64,000 nucleotides of DNA from Castanea sativa (taxonomy: Eukaryota; Streptophyta; Magnoliopsida; Fagales; Fagaceae), in NCBI RefSeq assembly GCF_040712315.1, contig NC_134023.1:19048078-19112077 (forward strand), in the 5' to 3' direction. Below, in pieces: positions 10,447 through 22,199 of this stretch; position 1 is the first letter of the stretch; every line of letters begins with the position of its first letter. The position numbers were made by a program, and so were the translations under genes. The notes beneath the pieces are model-generated. The model worked only from the letters and a program-made list of their open reading frames with translations, ran no database searches and was not told the DNA's origin.

Positions 10447-13400
10447 TGCCGACAATCCAGCAAATGTTTTTGCAATTTTTGCAAACGTTTTGGTCATAAT
10501 ATTGAGACTTGCTATTAGCACAATAAATCAACTGTTTCAATTTTTGCTGCCACTATTGCTAACACTGAGAGTGTCCAACCAATGGCTCCCGTCTTCGTAC
10601 AGTCTAAGTCTTCAAGTCGCACTTTCACCATGTCTACAGATGACCTTAGAAACATCATCACCAATGTCATTCATATGGTTGGTAATGTATCTTATTCCTC
10701 TTCTCTCTCAGCTTTATCTGGTATGTCTCCTTCCTCTTGGCATATGGATTCTGCTTGTTGCAATCACATGACACCTCATTCGTCCTTATTTTCTGAACTT
10801 AAACCTGCACCACACCCACTTAATATTCACACAACAAATGGTTCCACAATGTCTGGTCATAATATAGGTTCCGTTTCGACCTCCAACCTTTCTGTTCCTG
10901 GGATCTTTAATGTTCCTGACCTTTCTTACAATTTGTTTTCTGTGGGACAATTAGCTGAGTTGGGTTATCGCATTACATTTGATTATTCTGGATGTATTGT
11001 GCAGGATCCAAGGACGGGACAGGAGCTTAAGACCGGTCCCAGAGTTGGGCATATGTTTCCCGTGGACAACCTTCGCCTTCCACTTATTGCTCCTGTTTTC
11101 GTTGCCGCAGCTGCTACGATTTCTTTTATTCCTTCCTTTGCACTTTGGCATGCTCGACTTGGTCACGCATCTTCTTCTCGAGTACAACAATTGGCTTTTA
11201 GAGGTTTGTTAGGTTCAGTGTCTATAGAAAATTTTGATTGTGTTTCATGTCATTTAGAAAAACAACTAGCTTTGCCTTTCAATACTAGTGAATCAAAATC
11301 CACTGATATCTTTGACCTTATTCATTCTGATGTTTGGGGACCTTCTTCTATCTCTAGTATTGGTGGATCTCAGTATTTTGTTGTCTTTGTTGATGATTAC
11401 TCTCTCTATAGCTGGATTTTTAATATGAAACATCGTTCTGAATTATTGCAAGTGTATTCTAATTTTGCAAAAATGGTTGAAACCCAATTTTCCAAACGTA
11501 TCAAATTTTTCGATCTGATAATGCTATTGAGTACACTCAATATGCTTTCCAAGCTGTTTTGCATTCCTATGGCATTGTTCATCAACTAACCTATCTAGGT
11601 ACCTCTTAGCAAAATGGTAGAGCCGAACGAAAACTTCGTCATATTCTTGACACTGTTCGTGTTTTCATTCTCTCTGCCAAAGTTCCTGCTCCTTCTTGGG
11701 GCGAAGCTGCTTTTTATGCTGCTCATGCTATTAATCGCATTCCCAGTCCTGTCATCCAAAATCAAACTCCATATGAGCGCCTTTTTGGGTCACCTCTAGA
11801 CTATCACCACCTTCGCTCCTTCAGTTCTTCTTGTTTCGTTCTTCTTTAACCACATGAGCATAACAAACTTGAGTCTAGGTTAAGGCTTTGTTATTTTCTT
11901 GGCTATGGCGAAACTCAAAAGGGGTATCGGTGTTATGATCTTGTTTCTCATCGTCTTCGTATCTCCCGCAATGTTGTCTTTTGGGAACATTGCCTCTTTG
12001 TCGAGCTCTCTCACTTCCGTGCTTCTTTGTCTTCCTCCTCTGTCTTAGATCTATTTCCAGATGAGGCACATATTCCTTCTATAGCTACTCTTGACCCTCT
12101 TGTAGTTGCTCCTAATTCTCTTGTAGACTTTTCTGTCCAACCACCAGATATCCTTGATCCTTTTCCTAGTTCCCTATTTAATGAACAGGTGGAAGATGAA
12201 CTAGTCGAAGACGAGCTACCCAACCCTGAGCTTCGGTCCCCTGCTCCTGCTCCGCCTGAAAATCTTGCACAAGACATTCCACCTCGTCACTCAACTCGGA
12301 TAAGATCCATTCTTGCACATTTACTTGACTATCATTATTACATTGCCCTTGCTACACTGCACGAGCCTCACACCTATTGTGAGGCTTCACTGACCCTTTA
12401 TAGCAGATTGCAATGAAAGAGGAACTTGATGCATTATCTAAAAACCATACTTAAGACTTGGTCACTCTCCCCCCTGGGAAATTTGTGGTTGGTTGTAAGT
12501 GGATCTACAAGATTAAGACTCGCTCTGATGGGTCCATTGAGAGCTACAAAGCTCATCTTATTGCACGAGGTTTTACACAGGAGTATGGGATTGATTATGA
12601 AAAGACCTTTGCTCCGGTTGCTCGTATCTCATCTGTTCGTGCCCTCTTAGCTGTTGCTGCTGCCAGTAAATGGGAACTTTTCCAGATGGATGTCAAAAAT
12701 GTATTCTTTAATGGGATTTAAGTGAAGAAGTTTATATGCAACCTCCTTTTGGTCTCTCTGTTGAAGCAAACAAGATTTGTCACCTTCGGTGTGCACTTTA
12801 TGGCCTTAAACAAGCTCCACGAGCTTGGTTTGCCAAATTCAGCTCTACTATCTCTCACTTGGGTTACATGGCCAGTCATTATGATTCTGTCTTATTTCTT
12901 CGTCGCACTGACAAATGCATTATTTTAATTCTCCTGTATGTGGATGATATGATCATAACTGGTGATGACCTCAGTGGCATTCAAGAACTCAAGGATTTTC
13001 TCAGTCAGCAATTTAAGATGAAAGATCTTGGACATCTCAGCTACTTCTTGGGTCTTGAAATCACTCATTCTATAGATGGACTTTACATTACTCAAGCCAA
13101 GTATGCCTTTGAACTCTTGTCTCGAGCTGGACTTACTAATAGCAAGACTGTTGACACTCCAGTTGAACTTAATGCACATCTGACTCTCTCAGAAGGGAAA
13201 CCATTGTCTAATCCCTCTCTTTACAGACGCTTAGTTGGCAACCTAGTTTATCTCACTGTTACTCGTCCAGACATTTCCTATGCTGTTCATCAGGTGAGCC
13301 AGTATCTGTCTGCTCCACGATCGACTCACTATGCAGCTGTTTTGCGCATTCTTCGGTATCTAAAGGACACTCTCTTCCATGGTCTTTTCTACTCTGCTCA

Positions 13401-13820
13401 GTCTCCTCTTGTTCTCCGTGCATTTTTTTATGTTAATTAGGTAGGAGATTCCACTGATCGTAGGTCCACCACTGGTTATTGCTTTCTTCTTGGTTCTTCT
13501 CTGATTTCTTGGTGAAGCAAGAAACAAACTCATGTGGCCTGCTCTAGTAATGAAGCAGAATATCATGCCCTTGCTAATACCACATCTGAGCTTCTTTGAC
13601 TACGATGGCTTCTCAAAGACTTAGGCGTGTCTACATCTTTTGCTACTCCTCTTTTCGTGACAACAAGAGTGCTATTCATATTGCTCACAATGATGTCTTC
13701 CATGAACGGACTAAACACATTGAGATCGATTGTCATTTTATCTGTTATCATCTTGTCCATGGTGCTCTCAAGCTAATCTCAGTCTCCTCTACAGATCAAC
13801 TTGCAGATATCTTCACCTAA
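10447..13820 (+). pseudogene. Copia gag-pol, disrupted
   Basis: Domains in order. Gag zinc knuckle CNFCKRFGHNIETC at 10471-10512 (CX2CX4HX4C), followed by an in-frame TAG at 10516. Protease motif near 10738, WHMDSACCNHMT, where the catalytic DSG/DTG reads DSA. GAG-pre-integrase LWHARLGHAS and CVSC. Integrase core SDVWGP and FVDDYS up to a frameshift near 11515, then GRAERK after a TAG where Gln is expected. RT from 12458 (GCKWIYKIK, then LFQMDVKN) with a stop at 12721, then 12736-13440 with YGLKQAPRAW and the catalytic YVDDM. RNase H after another stop, including SSNEAEYHAL and the final ADIFT. Most of gag upstream of the knuckle is not recognisable. Translation of a full polyprotein is impossible. 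Confidence 0.88.
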
Positions 13821-13878
13821 AGGACGCCTTCGTACTTTGGTTGACAACCTCAAGTTGGTCTCACATCCACCTTGAGTT

Positions 13879-13888
13879 TGAGGGAGGT
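13879..13888 (+). other. polypurine tract of the Copia element
   Basis: Purine-rich GAGGGAGG just before the 3' LTR, the expected plus-strand DNA primer. Confidence 0.7.
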
Positions 13889-14057
13889 TGTTAACGTGTA
13901 TAGTGTTGTGGGCTTTAGGCCTAACTAGATTACTTGTATAGCACACATTCTTGTACTACATGTTTACTTGTACTGCACTCCTATGCCTCCCATATAAAGG
14001 CACACATGTATATTCTTTAGTTGAGAAATACAATACAATCATTCAGTATTTCAAACA
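13889..14057 (+). repeat. 3' LTR of the Copia element
   Basis: 169 bp, TGTTAACG...CAAACA. Same TATA position as the 5' copy. Differences from it are mostly transitions (e.g. CACAT/CATGT, CTTAT/CCCAT). Confidence 0.9.
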
Positions 14058-14062
14058 ACTTG

Positions 14063-15047
14063 GACATGATACAGTAGTACAGTTTATAAATTTGAGAAAC
14101 ATGCATCTCACACTCATAAATACGATAAGCATAACACCTCTCATAGAACATTAACTATATTAAGAAAACCTCACACACACACATAACGATCAAACTAGGT
14201 CTCCCCATGCCCATTACATCACATAATTCTACACAAGGTCTTGACTACAATCTGAAGTGCTCTCAATGCAATCCTCCGCTTATTCTGGAAGAATAATCAA
14301 ACAGGTAAAAAAATGGAAACCCCTGATCATATTGTCTGCAATATTTTTAATTGGTTGCATTTGTCCTATTCTTTAAGTTGAAAAGGTGCAGTTTAAATGA
14401 AAAGTTCATTAGTTTGAGGCAAAATACTAAAGCGCTTGATTGAAGGGTTTATAAGATTGTCATTAGCAGATGATACAATCTCAATAGAGGTAGCCCGCAT
14501 GCGTGTTTTTCATGCTTGTGCTATGGCCAAGAAAACATCGCCTCGCCTCTAATTTCTTGGTGGAAGAACAAAAAGAAAAAGAATTAGATCTCACCATTGA
14601 TGATGTGGGATATATTGGAGCCAATTGTAGCGAAGAAGAAGACATTGGCTCTATTTTAACTGCAATTGCCGGCATTAAGAAAAAAAGATACTACTAATCA
14701 AGTTGCATATATTCAAGAGCCAGGATGATAATTGATACCGAGTAATACAACTAATATATTGATGAATATAATCATTCAATCATAAATCTAACAATCTCCT
14801 TCACTTATGAGTCCAGATAGTGAATTCAATAACTTAACTATAATTCTAATACACCTTCACATGTAGGTCTAAACTTACTCATTATTTTAAAAGTTTAAAC
14901 ATTAATTGTATGTAAAATGTACACATTTTATGAGTGTTATATAAGTGCAATAGGAGTGCAGGACAATTAAAATACAATGGGCTCTAACAAAGATTCAAGA
15001 AAATCCCCGACTCAAAAATCGTTAAAGTGACAAAAAGATATTGTGTG
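14063..15047. other. no gene recognised
   Basis: Unassigned. A 64-codon frame at 14503-14697 (with VEEQKEKELDLTIDDVGYIG) is open but matches nothing I know and has no supporting context. Confidence 0.45.
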
Positions 15048-15500
15048 TTAGAAGATTCTTTGATTTATTACCTGGATATGTGTTGATGCTTTTTTCTTAT
15101 TTAAAGCTTCCTTCCTCTTCGTTTCAAGTAGTGTGAAGTAATCCAAGAACTGCTTGTGCTCATGATGATCATAAGTATTGTTGTGGAAACAGGAAGCACA
15201 AAGATTGAAGGTGGTATCGGCATTATCAAAGCATTTCACACAAGTGAAATACATATCCTTTATAAACGTATTGCACCCCTCACAGAATGACCTTCCACTG
15301 TTTACTATATAGAAGATAGTCATGACTTCCCAAAAATTCGGAGCACCTTTGTCTTCGCAGCAATGGATGAGAAACAAGAATGGTGAAATTCGGCTTCACG
15401 AATTCTTGAGCTTCATGAAGACTGAAGGTTATACACAAATGAGTAACAAGCAATTTTTCTAATATTGTAATAGTCTTTAGCGATCTAGTGCAACTCATCC
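15048..15500 (-). pseudogene. EF-hand/C1-like zinc-finger protein, truncated
   Basis: The longest frame (15377 down to 15048) encodes 109 residues with a Cys/His-rich finger: FCEGC, YFTCVKC, LCASC, then HHEH, the pattern of plant C1-like/ZZ-like fingers. Ahead of it, NFWEVMTIFYIVNSGR resembles the last helix of an EF-hand followed by the linker seen in a plant family of EF-hand plus C1-like proteins (recalled from memory). In another frame just upstream (about 15365-15430), SLHEAQEFVKPNFT continues the EF-hand part, so a frameshift near 15360 separates the halves. The calcium loop residues (DxDxDG) are missing and no N-terminal part was found. Likely a 5'-truncated pseudogene; binding of metal or calcium is inferred from the family only. 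Confidence 0.6.
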
Positions 15501-16383
15501 ATCTTTGGCAAATGCTAGATGAATAATATGTAGGAGAAACTGAAGATCATAGTGATTAATTTAGTCTAGCGTGGACGAAAATATTTAACTTCTAAAACGA
15601 GTATGTCTCCGAGCCAGTATTACGTGAAACTTGTCAACCTTTTGGCAGAACAATTTTCTAAAAAAATACTTGTCGAGTACTTCTTCTTCTTCTTTTTTAT
15701 TTTTTTTTATTTTTTTTTTTTTATGAGAATAAGAAATTTTCAACTTGGCAAGTTGCCAATGAGGAAATAAAATATTATTTTCTCGTGGATAGAGTTAAAT
15801 CTAGAAAGTCATTTCCTTGACTAATAAAATTCTTAATTACAGAAAATAAATAAATAAAAAACTTGTCAGCAAAAAAAAAAAGGACTTGCCAATAATAAAA
15901 TAAATAAAAAATTTAAAAACTTCCCAATATGGCAAGTTGTCAACTTATGAACAGATTTTGACATAACAATTTTCTCAAGGATATAGTTACATCTAGAATA
16001 GATACTCATTTTCTTGATTAATAAAATTCTTAATTACCGAAAATAAATGAATAAAACTTGTCATAAAAAAAAATAATTCGCCAACTTTTTTCTTCTTCTT
16101 TTTTTGGGAACTTGCCAACGTGGCAATTAAGTTGTCGATTTGTTAGCAGGTTTTGATTCTTTTGACTTAACAATTTTCTCATGGATATAGTTACATCTCA
16201 AATTTGATTTTGTGAAATACTTTCGATCTTTTTATGTTACATTGCTCCCTTTTTTTTTAATCAATACACAATTTCAATTGGTTTCTATTTATTTATTCCA
16301 ATAAACCATGTATATATCAGTTTAAACCATAGCTATCCGCATTTATCCTTTGCTCTATACCTAATCTAAATTGAAACAAATGT
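15501..16383. other. AT-rich DNA with internal partial duplication
   Basis: A block of the type TCATGGATATAGTTACATCT plus an AAAATTCTTAATTACnGAAAATAAATnAATAAAACTTGTC segment recurs at about 15780-15870, 15965-16060 and 16170-16200. This suggests degenerate local duplications of about 190 bp. No coding sequence. Confidence 0.45.
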
Positions 16384-16392
16384 TATTCTTTT

Positions 16393-16615
16393 GGCAGAAA
16401 TACTATTTTTGTTCCTACATTTTCACCATATTCTTACTTTGGTCTTTACTTTTTTATTTTATCGCTTTAAGTTCCTAAAATGAAAACGCATTTTATTTTA
16501 GTCCCTACCATCATCTCACTAACGAAAATTGTTTATATGGTAGATGGAGTATATAGTTGGCATACTAAATACTGACATGGCCATTAAAATAATTATAAAA
16601 TTTTTATTTCACATT
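16393..16615. repeat. left TIR of the MULE
   Basis: Begins GGCAGAAATACTATTTTTGT. Alignable with the reverse complement of the right end up to about the AAAATTTTTATTT block, with scattered substitutions. Confidence 0.8.
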
Positions 16616-17239
16616 AAAAAAAGGTCATGTAGCATCTAAATTTCAAAAATTAATTTATCAATTTTGACAAAAAAAAATCTATAATATTTTAATTTTAACA
16701 CAAAAGAATCAAACTCAAACACAAAAAAAAAAAAAAACACAATAACCAAATTCTGTTTCAATCTATAACATTTTAATTTACCTAATTAACAAAAAAAGAA
16801 AAGAAATCAAGCTTAAAAGTTTCCCAGAAAAAAAACATGGCATTATCAAATTAAAAGGCGTAAGTCTCTGTGAGCCCTTTGGGTTTTTCCGCTAGTCTAA
16901 TTCTTTTGCTCAATAGGTAAACTGCCAAGTCCAAGTTTCTACCTCTTTCCTTCAGCTGCTTTTTCATTTTCGAATTCTTTGGGACCCAAAGTTTGGGTTT
17001 TGTTAGAATGAACTCATCATGAAGTCCTAGGAAGGTCTTGATGTCCTATTTGTTAGTTTCAGTTAATTGTAATTTTATACTTCAAATCTGAGCTTTTGAT
17101 TTTCAAAATCCCATGTTTCTTTGTTTCCGCGGCTTGAATATGGATTTGTCCATTTTGCATCGTTGTCAATCAAGGTGGAGGTTTTGGGTACCTCTTGAAC
17201 TTATGGAAGATTGGGCAGGTAATTTCCAAGGCTGGGTTA

Positions 17240-17463
17240 ATGCCAAATAAAATTTTTTATTATTGTTTAAATGGTCATGTCAGCATTTTGTGTGCCAACA
17301 GTACACTCCGTCTGTTACGTAAACAATTTCCATTAGTGAGATAATGGTTGGGACTAAAATAAAATGCGTTTTTCATTTTAGAGACTAAAAGAGGTAAAAT
17401 TGAAAAGTAGGGCTCAAAGTGAGAATGGGGTGAAAATGTAAGGGCAAAAATAGTATTTCTGCC
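17240..17463. repeat. right TIR of the MULE
   Basis: Reverse complement of the left TIR, ending AAAAATAGTATTTCTGCC. Shared inner markers include the AATGAAAA-cgCATTTTATTTTAGTCCC block. Confidence 0.8.
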
Positions 17464-17599
17464 TATTCTTTTTATATCTTTGGTTTTTTACTGAATTTTT
17501 TCTAGAATATATGTTTTAATATATAAGTCTAAAATATGCTTCAATGTGGCCAAATATCTTCACCAACACATGATTGATGCTTCAATATTGGCTCTCAAG

Positions 17600-18282
17600 A
17601 TCTCATGAGATCCATAATGATAAGGATAATTTTGTAATTTAACCTGGCGAGACAATAGGCGACGGACATAACTGGGTCGTCAGCTGCACTCACAAGAGAC
17701 GATCTTGTTGTAAGGTCTACAACTCCACTCCATACCTGACGGCTACATCTTGGGCACAATAAGCCGATGACAATAAGCCGACGACATTAAGTTGAAGAGG
17801 GTAAGTTGAAGGCAATAAGCAAAGGGGAGTGTGTGAACCTCCTTCGGGTCTGATACGACATTACTTGGTCTCCACGCATATGTGTATAAGGAGAGTTCTT
17901 GCGCCACACACTTAACTCTAATCAAGAAGACTCCTATAAGGAAAAGAACTCTAGGAGATACACAAAATCCAAGAGGTTCTATCATAGAAGGAAAAGACTT
18001 CTTGGTCAAGGCACGGATGTCAACCCTACACTACTATAAATACTCCCAAAACCCTCACAAATTAATGTAGGCATAATTCATCCCAGCTCTGGCACTCTAG
18101 AGTTGTGAAGAAGAGATTTTCTCTAACTTGACCATCGGAGGGTATTTGGCTGGTACCACACTGGTACTCCTCTTAAGGTCTTCAGCTTTTGTGTTGTGCA
18201 GGTTCTTCATCGGGAACATGTGAGGAACGTGTGACTTACTGACGATTTCCGGCATCATCACATAAGATGACGAGTTTTTCTG
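17600..18282 (+). repeat. probable solo LTR or LTR fragment
   Basis: Less AT-rich than its surroundings. Contains a TATA box in CTACTATAAATACTCCC (about 18030), followed by a leader-like stretch with paired GGTACCACACTGGTACTCC and ending in GGCATCATCACA. This resembles the U3-R-U5 of a plant Gypsy LTR. I could not fix the 5' end or a target duplication, so limits are approximate. The open frames inside on both strands look fortuitous. Confidence 0.4.
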
Positions 18283-18571
18283 CAAAAAAAAAAAAAAAGG
18301 ATTATGAGTTAAATATTACAAGTCAGTATCTTCGAGTCACTCCAAAAAAAAAAAAAAATTCTTTCTTAATTATATAGTATGTGTGGGATAAAATATTACA
18401 CATCCAAAAAGGAAAATAATTAATTGCTTAAAAAGTTTTTGCACTTACATTGGGGGAAACATCTACCTTCTAAGAATATCTCATAATAGTGTAGTGCTAG
18501 GGCTTTTCTCTCAAGTATCAACTGTCTCACTTTTTTATGGGTGTAGCACTCAGAATGAATAGGATGGCTAG
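18283..18571. other. no gene seen
   Basis: A-rich runs and unassigned sequence before the Gypsy LTR. Confidence 0.5.
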
Positions 18572-18742
18572 TGCAACACCCCATAATTTTATTATAAATT
18601 TATTTCATATGCATAAATCAAAGAGGAGTCCCATAATTAAATGAATTTAATTAATTTGGGCCTAATATATTTAAATCAGATAATTATTATGGTATATGAG
18701 GCCCAAGTGAGATGGCATAAGTATATATATATATATATGTGT

Positions 18743-18779
<37 letters not shown>

Positions 18780-18825
18780 CATTGATGATTTTAAAACCTA
18801 GCCTTTTTACCTTAAGTTATAAGTG

Positions 18826-18901
<76 letters not shown>

Positions 18902-20827
18902 AATAGGAGACCTCCTCTCTTTAATCCGCACCAAGCAATCTTCTTGTTTTACTCTTCTTTGCTGCTGTGTAGGAGAATCAGGTCAACTCTCCTCTTTACT
19001 TAGGTTCTTGTATTTATGTGATACCTAGCAAGTGTCTATATAGCTTAAGGGCTATTGATATATCACACACCTAGGATGGAGAATTTCTATGTATATTAGT
19101 CTTTGTGCCGCACAGAATATAGGGGTTAGGTGTGGACTTGGGAAATCAATGTTGTCTCCATGATAATGAAGAAAAAAAAACTGATTATGGCTAGAAATCA
19201 TCCAACATTTGCAGTAAGGAGTTGTGCTTGAAATTACTTTAGTAGCTAATAGGAAATTAGGCATCGCTTCATAAAACCTAACCTATCAATATATTAAAGG
19301 AAAAAGGACTTCTAGGCATATGTTTTGATCTCAGCAATCTCCACTTATCCTTATATTATGGGAAAGGATGTCCTATAATTATTATTATTATTATATTAGA
19401 CTAGGAATGATGGATATAGCTACATGACAAGAAAGGATGTGAATTTTAAATTGATGAGATTTCCCTCATTCGGCCATATTGAAGTTCTTGAATATCTATG
19501 ATTATGTTAATAGAAAAATCTAATTAGGCAGCAATATTTTTAAGTTAAAAAAAAAAAAAAAATTTCTGATCAAAGCTGAAAGTAAAATTGGATAGTTAGG
19601 TGAATAAATGGAGAATTTTGGATATATCAATAATGTCTAGGATAAAATCATTTAAGAGTGAAAAAGGATTTTAAGTGGGAAATTGTGTATTGATGGACCT
19701 ATCTTTGGTGTTGCTAGGTTCTGATTCTACTGATTTGTTGTGATTCAAGGGAGGTTGGTTTCATATTTTTGCAACTAAGAGGTAAGTGGTGTTTACTAAT
19801 TTTGGGAGTTTTTTCAAAACAGTGTTGATTATTAAACTATTTATATTAAAGAAATATGTAATATCATATATATAAATTGATATTTTATAAGTGTTTGATG
19901 TGCACATTGACTATTCTTTTTATGAAAAACTTGTGGGACAACCTAAATTTATTTAAACTTCTGTGTGTGAATATATCTTTATATTTTGAGAATTATGAAT
20001 GGATTATTTTTGTGAGCATATTGAATATGTTTTGAAAACCTATGGCAAGTCATGATTAAAAGCTTAGTATTGTATTTAGTCCTTAGCAAGGGACAATCAT
20101 AGTGTAGCTAGTCCTTGGCAAGGGATGATCCCAGAAAAGGGACAGTGCACATTTGATAGCTCCTTAGCAAGGGAGTATACTATTGATGATTTAAAAAGGA
20201 AGCTCCTTAGCAAGGGAGTGCACCTTTAGGTTCCAAAGTAGCCATCTTTAAGAAAATGGATGAAAAGGAGGTTCTAGTCCTAAAAGAGGATAGCACAACC
20301 CTGTCAACGGAGCATAAACATTGACTACGAGAAAAACCTAGAAAATTATTTATATGATGGTATTGATATATGTATTATGATGGCTCACGATAAAAAGATC
20401 TTTTTTCTATATGAAATATTTGATGATAAAATATTGATGAGTTAGAAGTTCTGAATTTGTTGTAAGAATTATTTATTTGAAAGGTTTGTTTCCATACTCC
20501 AATGTTATTGAATTCCACTTATTGAGTTATCTCACCCCCTCCCTCCCTTTATTTTCCCCTTACAAATACATTAGAGAGATTATTGGAGTAGAGATTCTTG
20601 GCAAGCAACAGTTATGAATTATTTTGTGGAACTGAGGATTTTATTATTATTTTTATGGCATTAAACATTGTACTAGAGAATTATTTTGAGGATGTTTTGT
20701 CTTTGGTGGATTAGAGCTCTAACATTTGTGATGAGATTTTAGATTGCTAGTTACTTTTATTTAATTTATTTTTATTAATTATTCAGATTGAATAGACTTT
20801 TATTGCTTATGATTTTGGGGCGTTACA
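18572..20827 (+). repeat. 5' LTR of the Tekay-type element
   Basis: 2256 bp with inverted ends TGCAACACCCC / GGGGCGTTACA. Contains two expanded (GT)n/(TA)n tracts (18722-18777, 18824-18901) absent at that length from the 3' LTR copy. Carries an internal repeat series on the theme CTTnGCAAGGGA (about 20083-20215). Confidence 0.85.
18722..18901. repeat. (TA)n and (GT)n microsatellites in the LTR
   Basis: Two compound TA/GT tracts around a 46-bp spacer. Frames reading through them give only VCVCVC strings and are not genes. Confidence 0.9.
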
Positions 20828-20831
20828 ATTG

Positions 20832-20848
20832 TGGTATCAGAGCTTAGG
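20832..20848 (+). other. primer-binding site of the Tekay-type element
   Basis: TGGTATCAGAGCTTAGG, four bases after the LTR end; complementary to the 3' end of initiator tRNA-Met. Confidence 0.85.
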
Positions 20849-21058
20849 ATATGATTTTGTAGACACTTGAAAACTAGGATATGATTCTGTAGACACTTGA
20901 AAACTAAGTTATGATCTTGATTTTTTGTCAGAGCATTTGGTATCTAGGTTATGTTTGATGAGATATTTTAAATAATTTTGGCAATGTTACTTCTTATGTT
21001 TAGTAGTAATAATTGTTGCACCATCTATTTTTCTTGATTTCTTTGTTAACTAGGTATC

Positions 21059-22117
21059 ATGCCACCCAAAAAGAAGAGAGTAGCTAATTCCAATAGCGTG
21101 GAACCTATTGTTAATTTGCGAAGGTCAACCAAAGCAAGAGTTGATATTGAGGTTGAAGTCACTCAAAACGTGAGAGATAATGAACGTCTTAGGGTGACAC
21201 GCACTGATCCTTTGGATGAAGCTACTACCCGACTATTGGACAGGTTGACCCATGCTGCTAGTAGAGGCGTAGGTAAAGCAGAGGCAAGAGCTGGTTACTC
21301 TTTTGAGACTTTTATGAAGCAGAATCCCCCTTCTTTTGATGACAAGTCAAATCCCATGGAAGCTGAGAACTGGTTCTTGTAGATGGAGAAGTTGTTAGAA
21401 GCTTTAGATTGCACTGACTCTCAGAAGGTGCGGTTTGTAACTTTCAAGTTGATTGGAGAAGTTGAGCGTTGGTGGAGATCCACTAAAGCCATTTTGGAGG
21501 GAATGGACATTGAGAGAAACCCCATCACTTGGGAGAAATTTAAATGGGTTTTCTATAATAACTACTTCCCTGAGGTGATTCGAGAACGTAAAGAGAGAGA
21601 ATTTGCTGATTTGGTGCAAGGAAGTATGACTGTTGAGCAATATACAGCTAAATTCATCAAATTATCTTGCATTGGACCCCACTTAATCCTTACTGAGGTG
21701 AAGAAAGCAAGCAGATTTCAAAAGGGGTTGAGTGAGAGACTTTGATACCATCTGATTACATCAGGGGTTAATAATTAGGTAGAGTCAGTTAAGAGAGCTA
21801 TAAGACTGGAGGAAGATTTCAAGAACAATGTTAGGAATGAGAACCCACCTAGAAACACTAGATAGACAGGCTTTCGACAAGGCAATACTCAAGGTCATTG
21901 GAACAAGAAAGGATCGTTTGGGAGGTCTGGGAGTAATTCATCATCAAATAAGCCAGAAAATAAGAATCCACCCCAGAATGCTCAAGGTAGAAGTTCGAAT
22001 GCTTGCCCTACCTATGGAAGGTTTCATGGAGATAAGCCATGTTTCTTTGAAGAAAAGGCTTGTTATAATTGTAGGAAGACAAGACACTTAGCTAGAAGCT
22101 GTACATCTCCTTAACAA
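21059..22117 (+). pseudogene. Gypsy gag, disrupted
   Basis: Starts MPPKKKR at 21059. Residues that fit the retrotransposon gag family follow: FMKQNPPSFDD, then after an in-frame TAG near 21380 the block KVRFVTFKLIGEVERWW and EREFADLVQGSMTVEQYTAKF. A TGA at 21743 and a frame change separate this from the nucleocapsid knuckle CYNCRKTRHLARSC at 22061-22102 (CX2CX4HX4C). Gag would form the virus-like particle that packages the RNA. The same phase is kept across the first stop, so point mutation rather than deletion caused it. Confidence 0.82.
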
Positions 22118-22199
22118 AACTCAATGGCACAACCTGGAAAGAATGATCAGGGGAGGAAGGCACAAGGGAGAGTGTTTGCACTCACACCACAAGATGTTC

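Larger units (their letters stand above)
9513..14062 (+). mobile_element. complete but dead Ty1/Copia retrotransposon
   Basis: A 4.54-kb element (9518-14057) flanked by ACTTG on both sides (9513-9517, 14058-14062), so it is a single intact insertion. Two 169-bp LTRs start TGTTAA and end ACA. A primer-binding site follows the 5' LTR and a purine tract precedes the 3' LTR. The domain order protease, GAG-pre-integrase, integrase, RT, RNase H is the Copia order. I count 9 differences between the LTRs (about 5%), so it is not young. Nonsense codons and frameshifts through gag-pol make it non-autonomous. Lineage within Copia is not assigned; very short LTRs fit Ale- or Ivana-type elements. Confidence 0.9.
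16384..17472. mobile_element. Mutator-like element (MULE) with long TIRs
   Basis: A 1071-bp element (16393-17463) bounded by a perfect 9-bp duplication TATTCTTTT (16384-16392 and 17464-17472), diagnostic for the Mutator superfamily. Both ends begin GGCAGAAATACTATTTTTG. The inverted repeats extend about 220 bp (16393 to about 16615; about 17240 to 17463) at roughly 80-85% identity by eye. The interior (about 16620-17240) has no transposase. It contains a less AT-rich block from about 16858, which could be captured host sequence (Pack-MULE) but is not identified. Non-autonomous. Confidence 0.88.

Noticed and set aside
18749..19003. Open frame reading through GT repeats
   Set aside because: Product is VCVCVC/YIYIYI low complexity inside an LTR.
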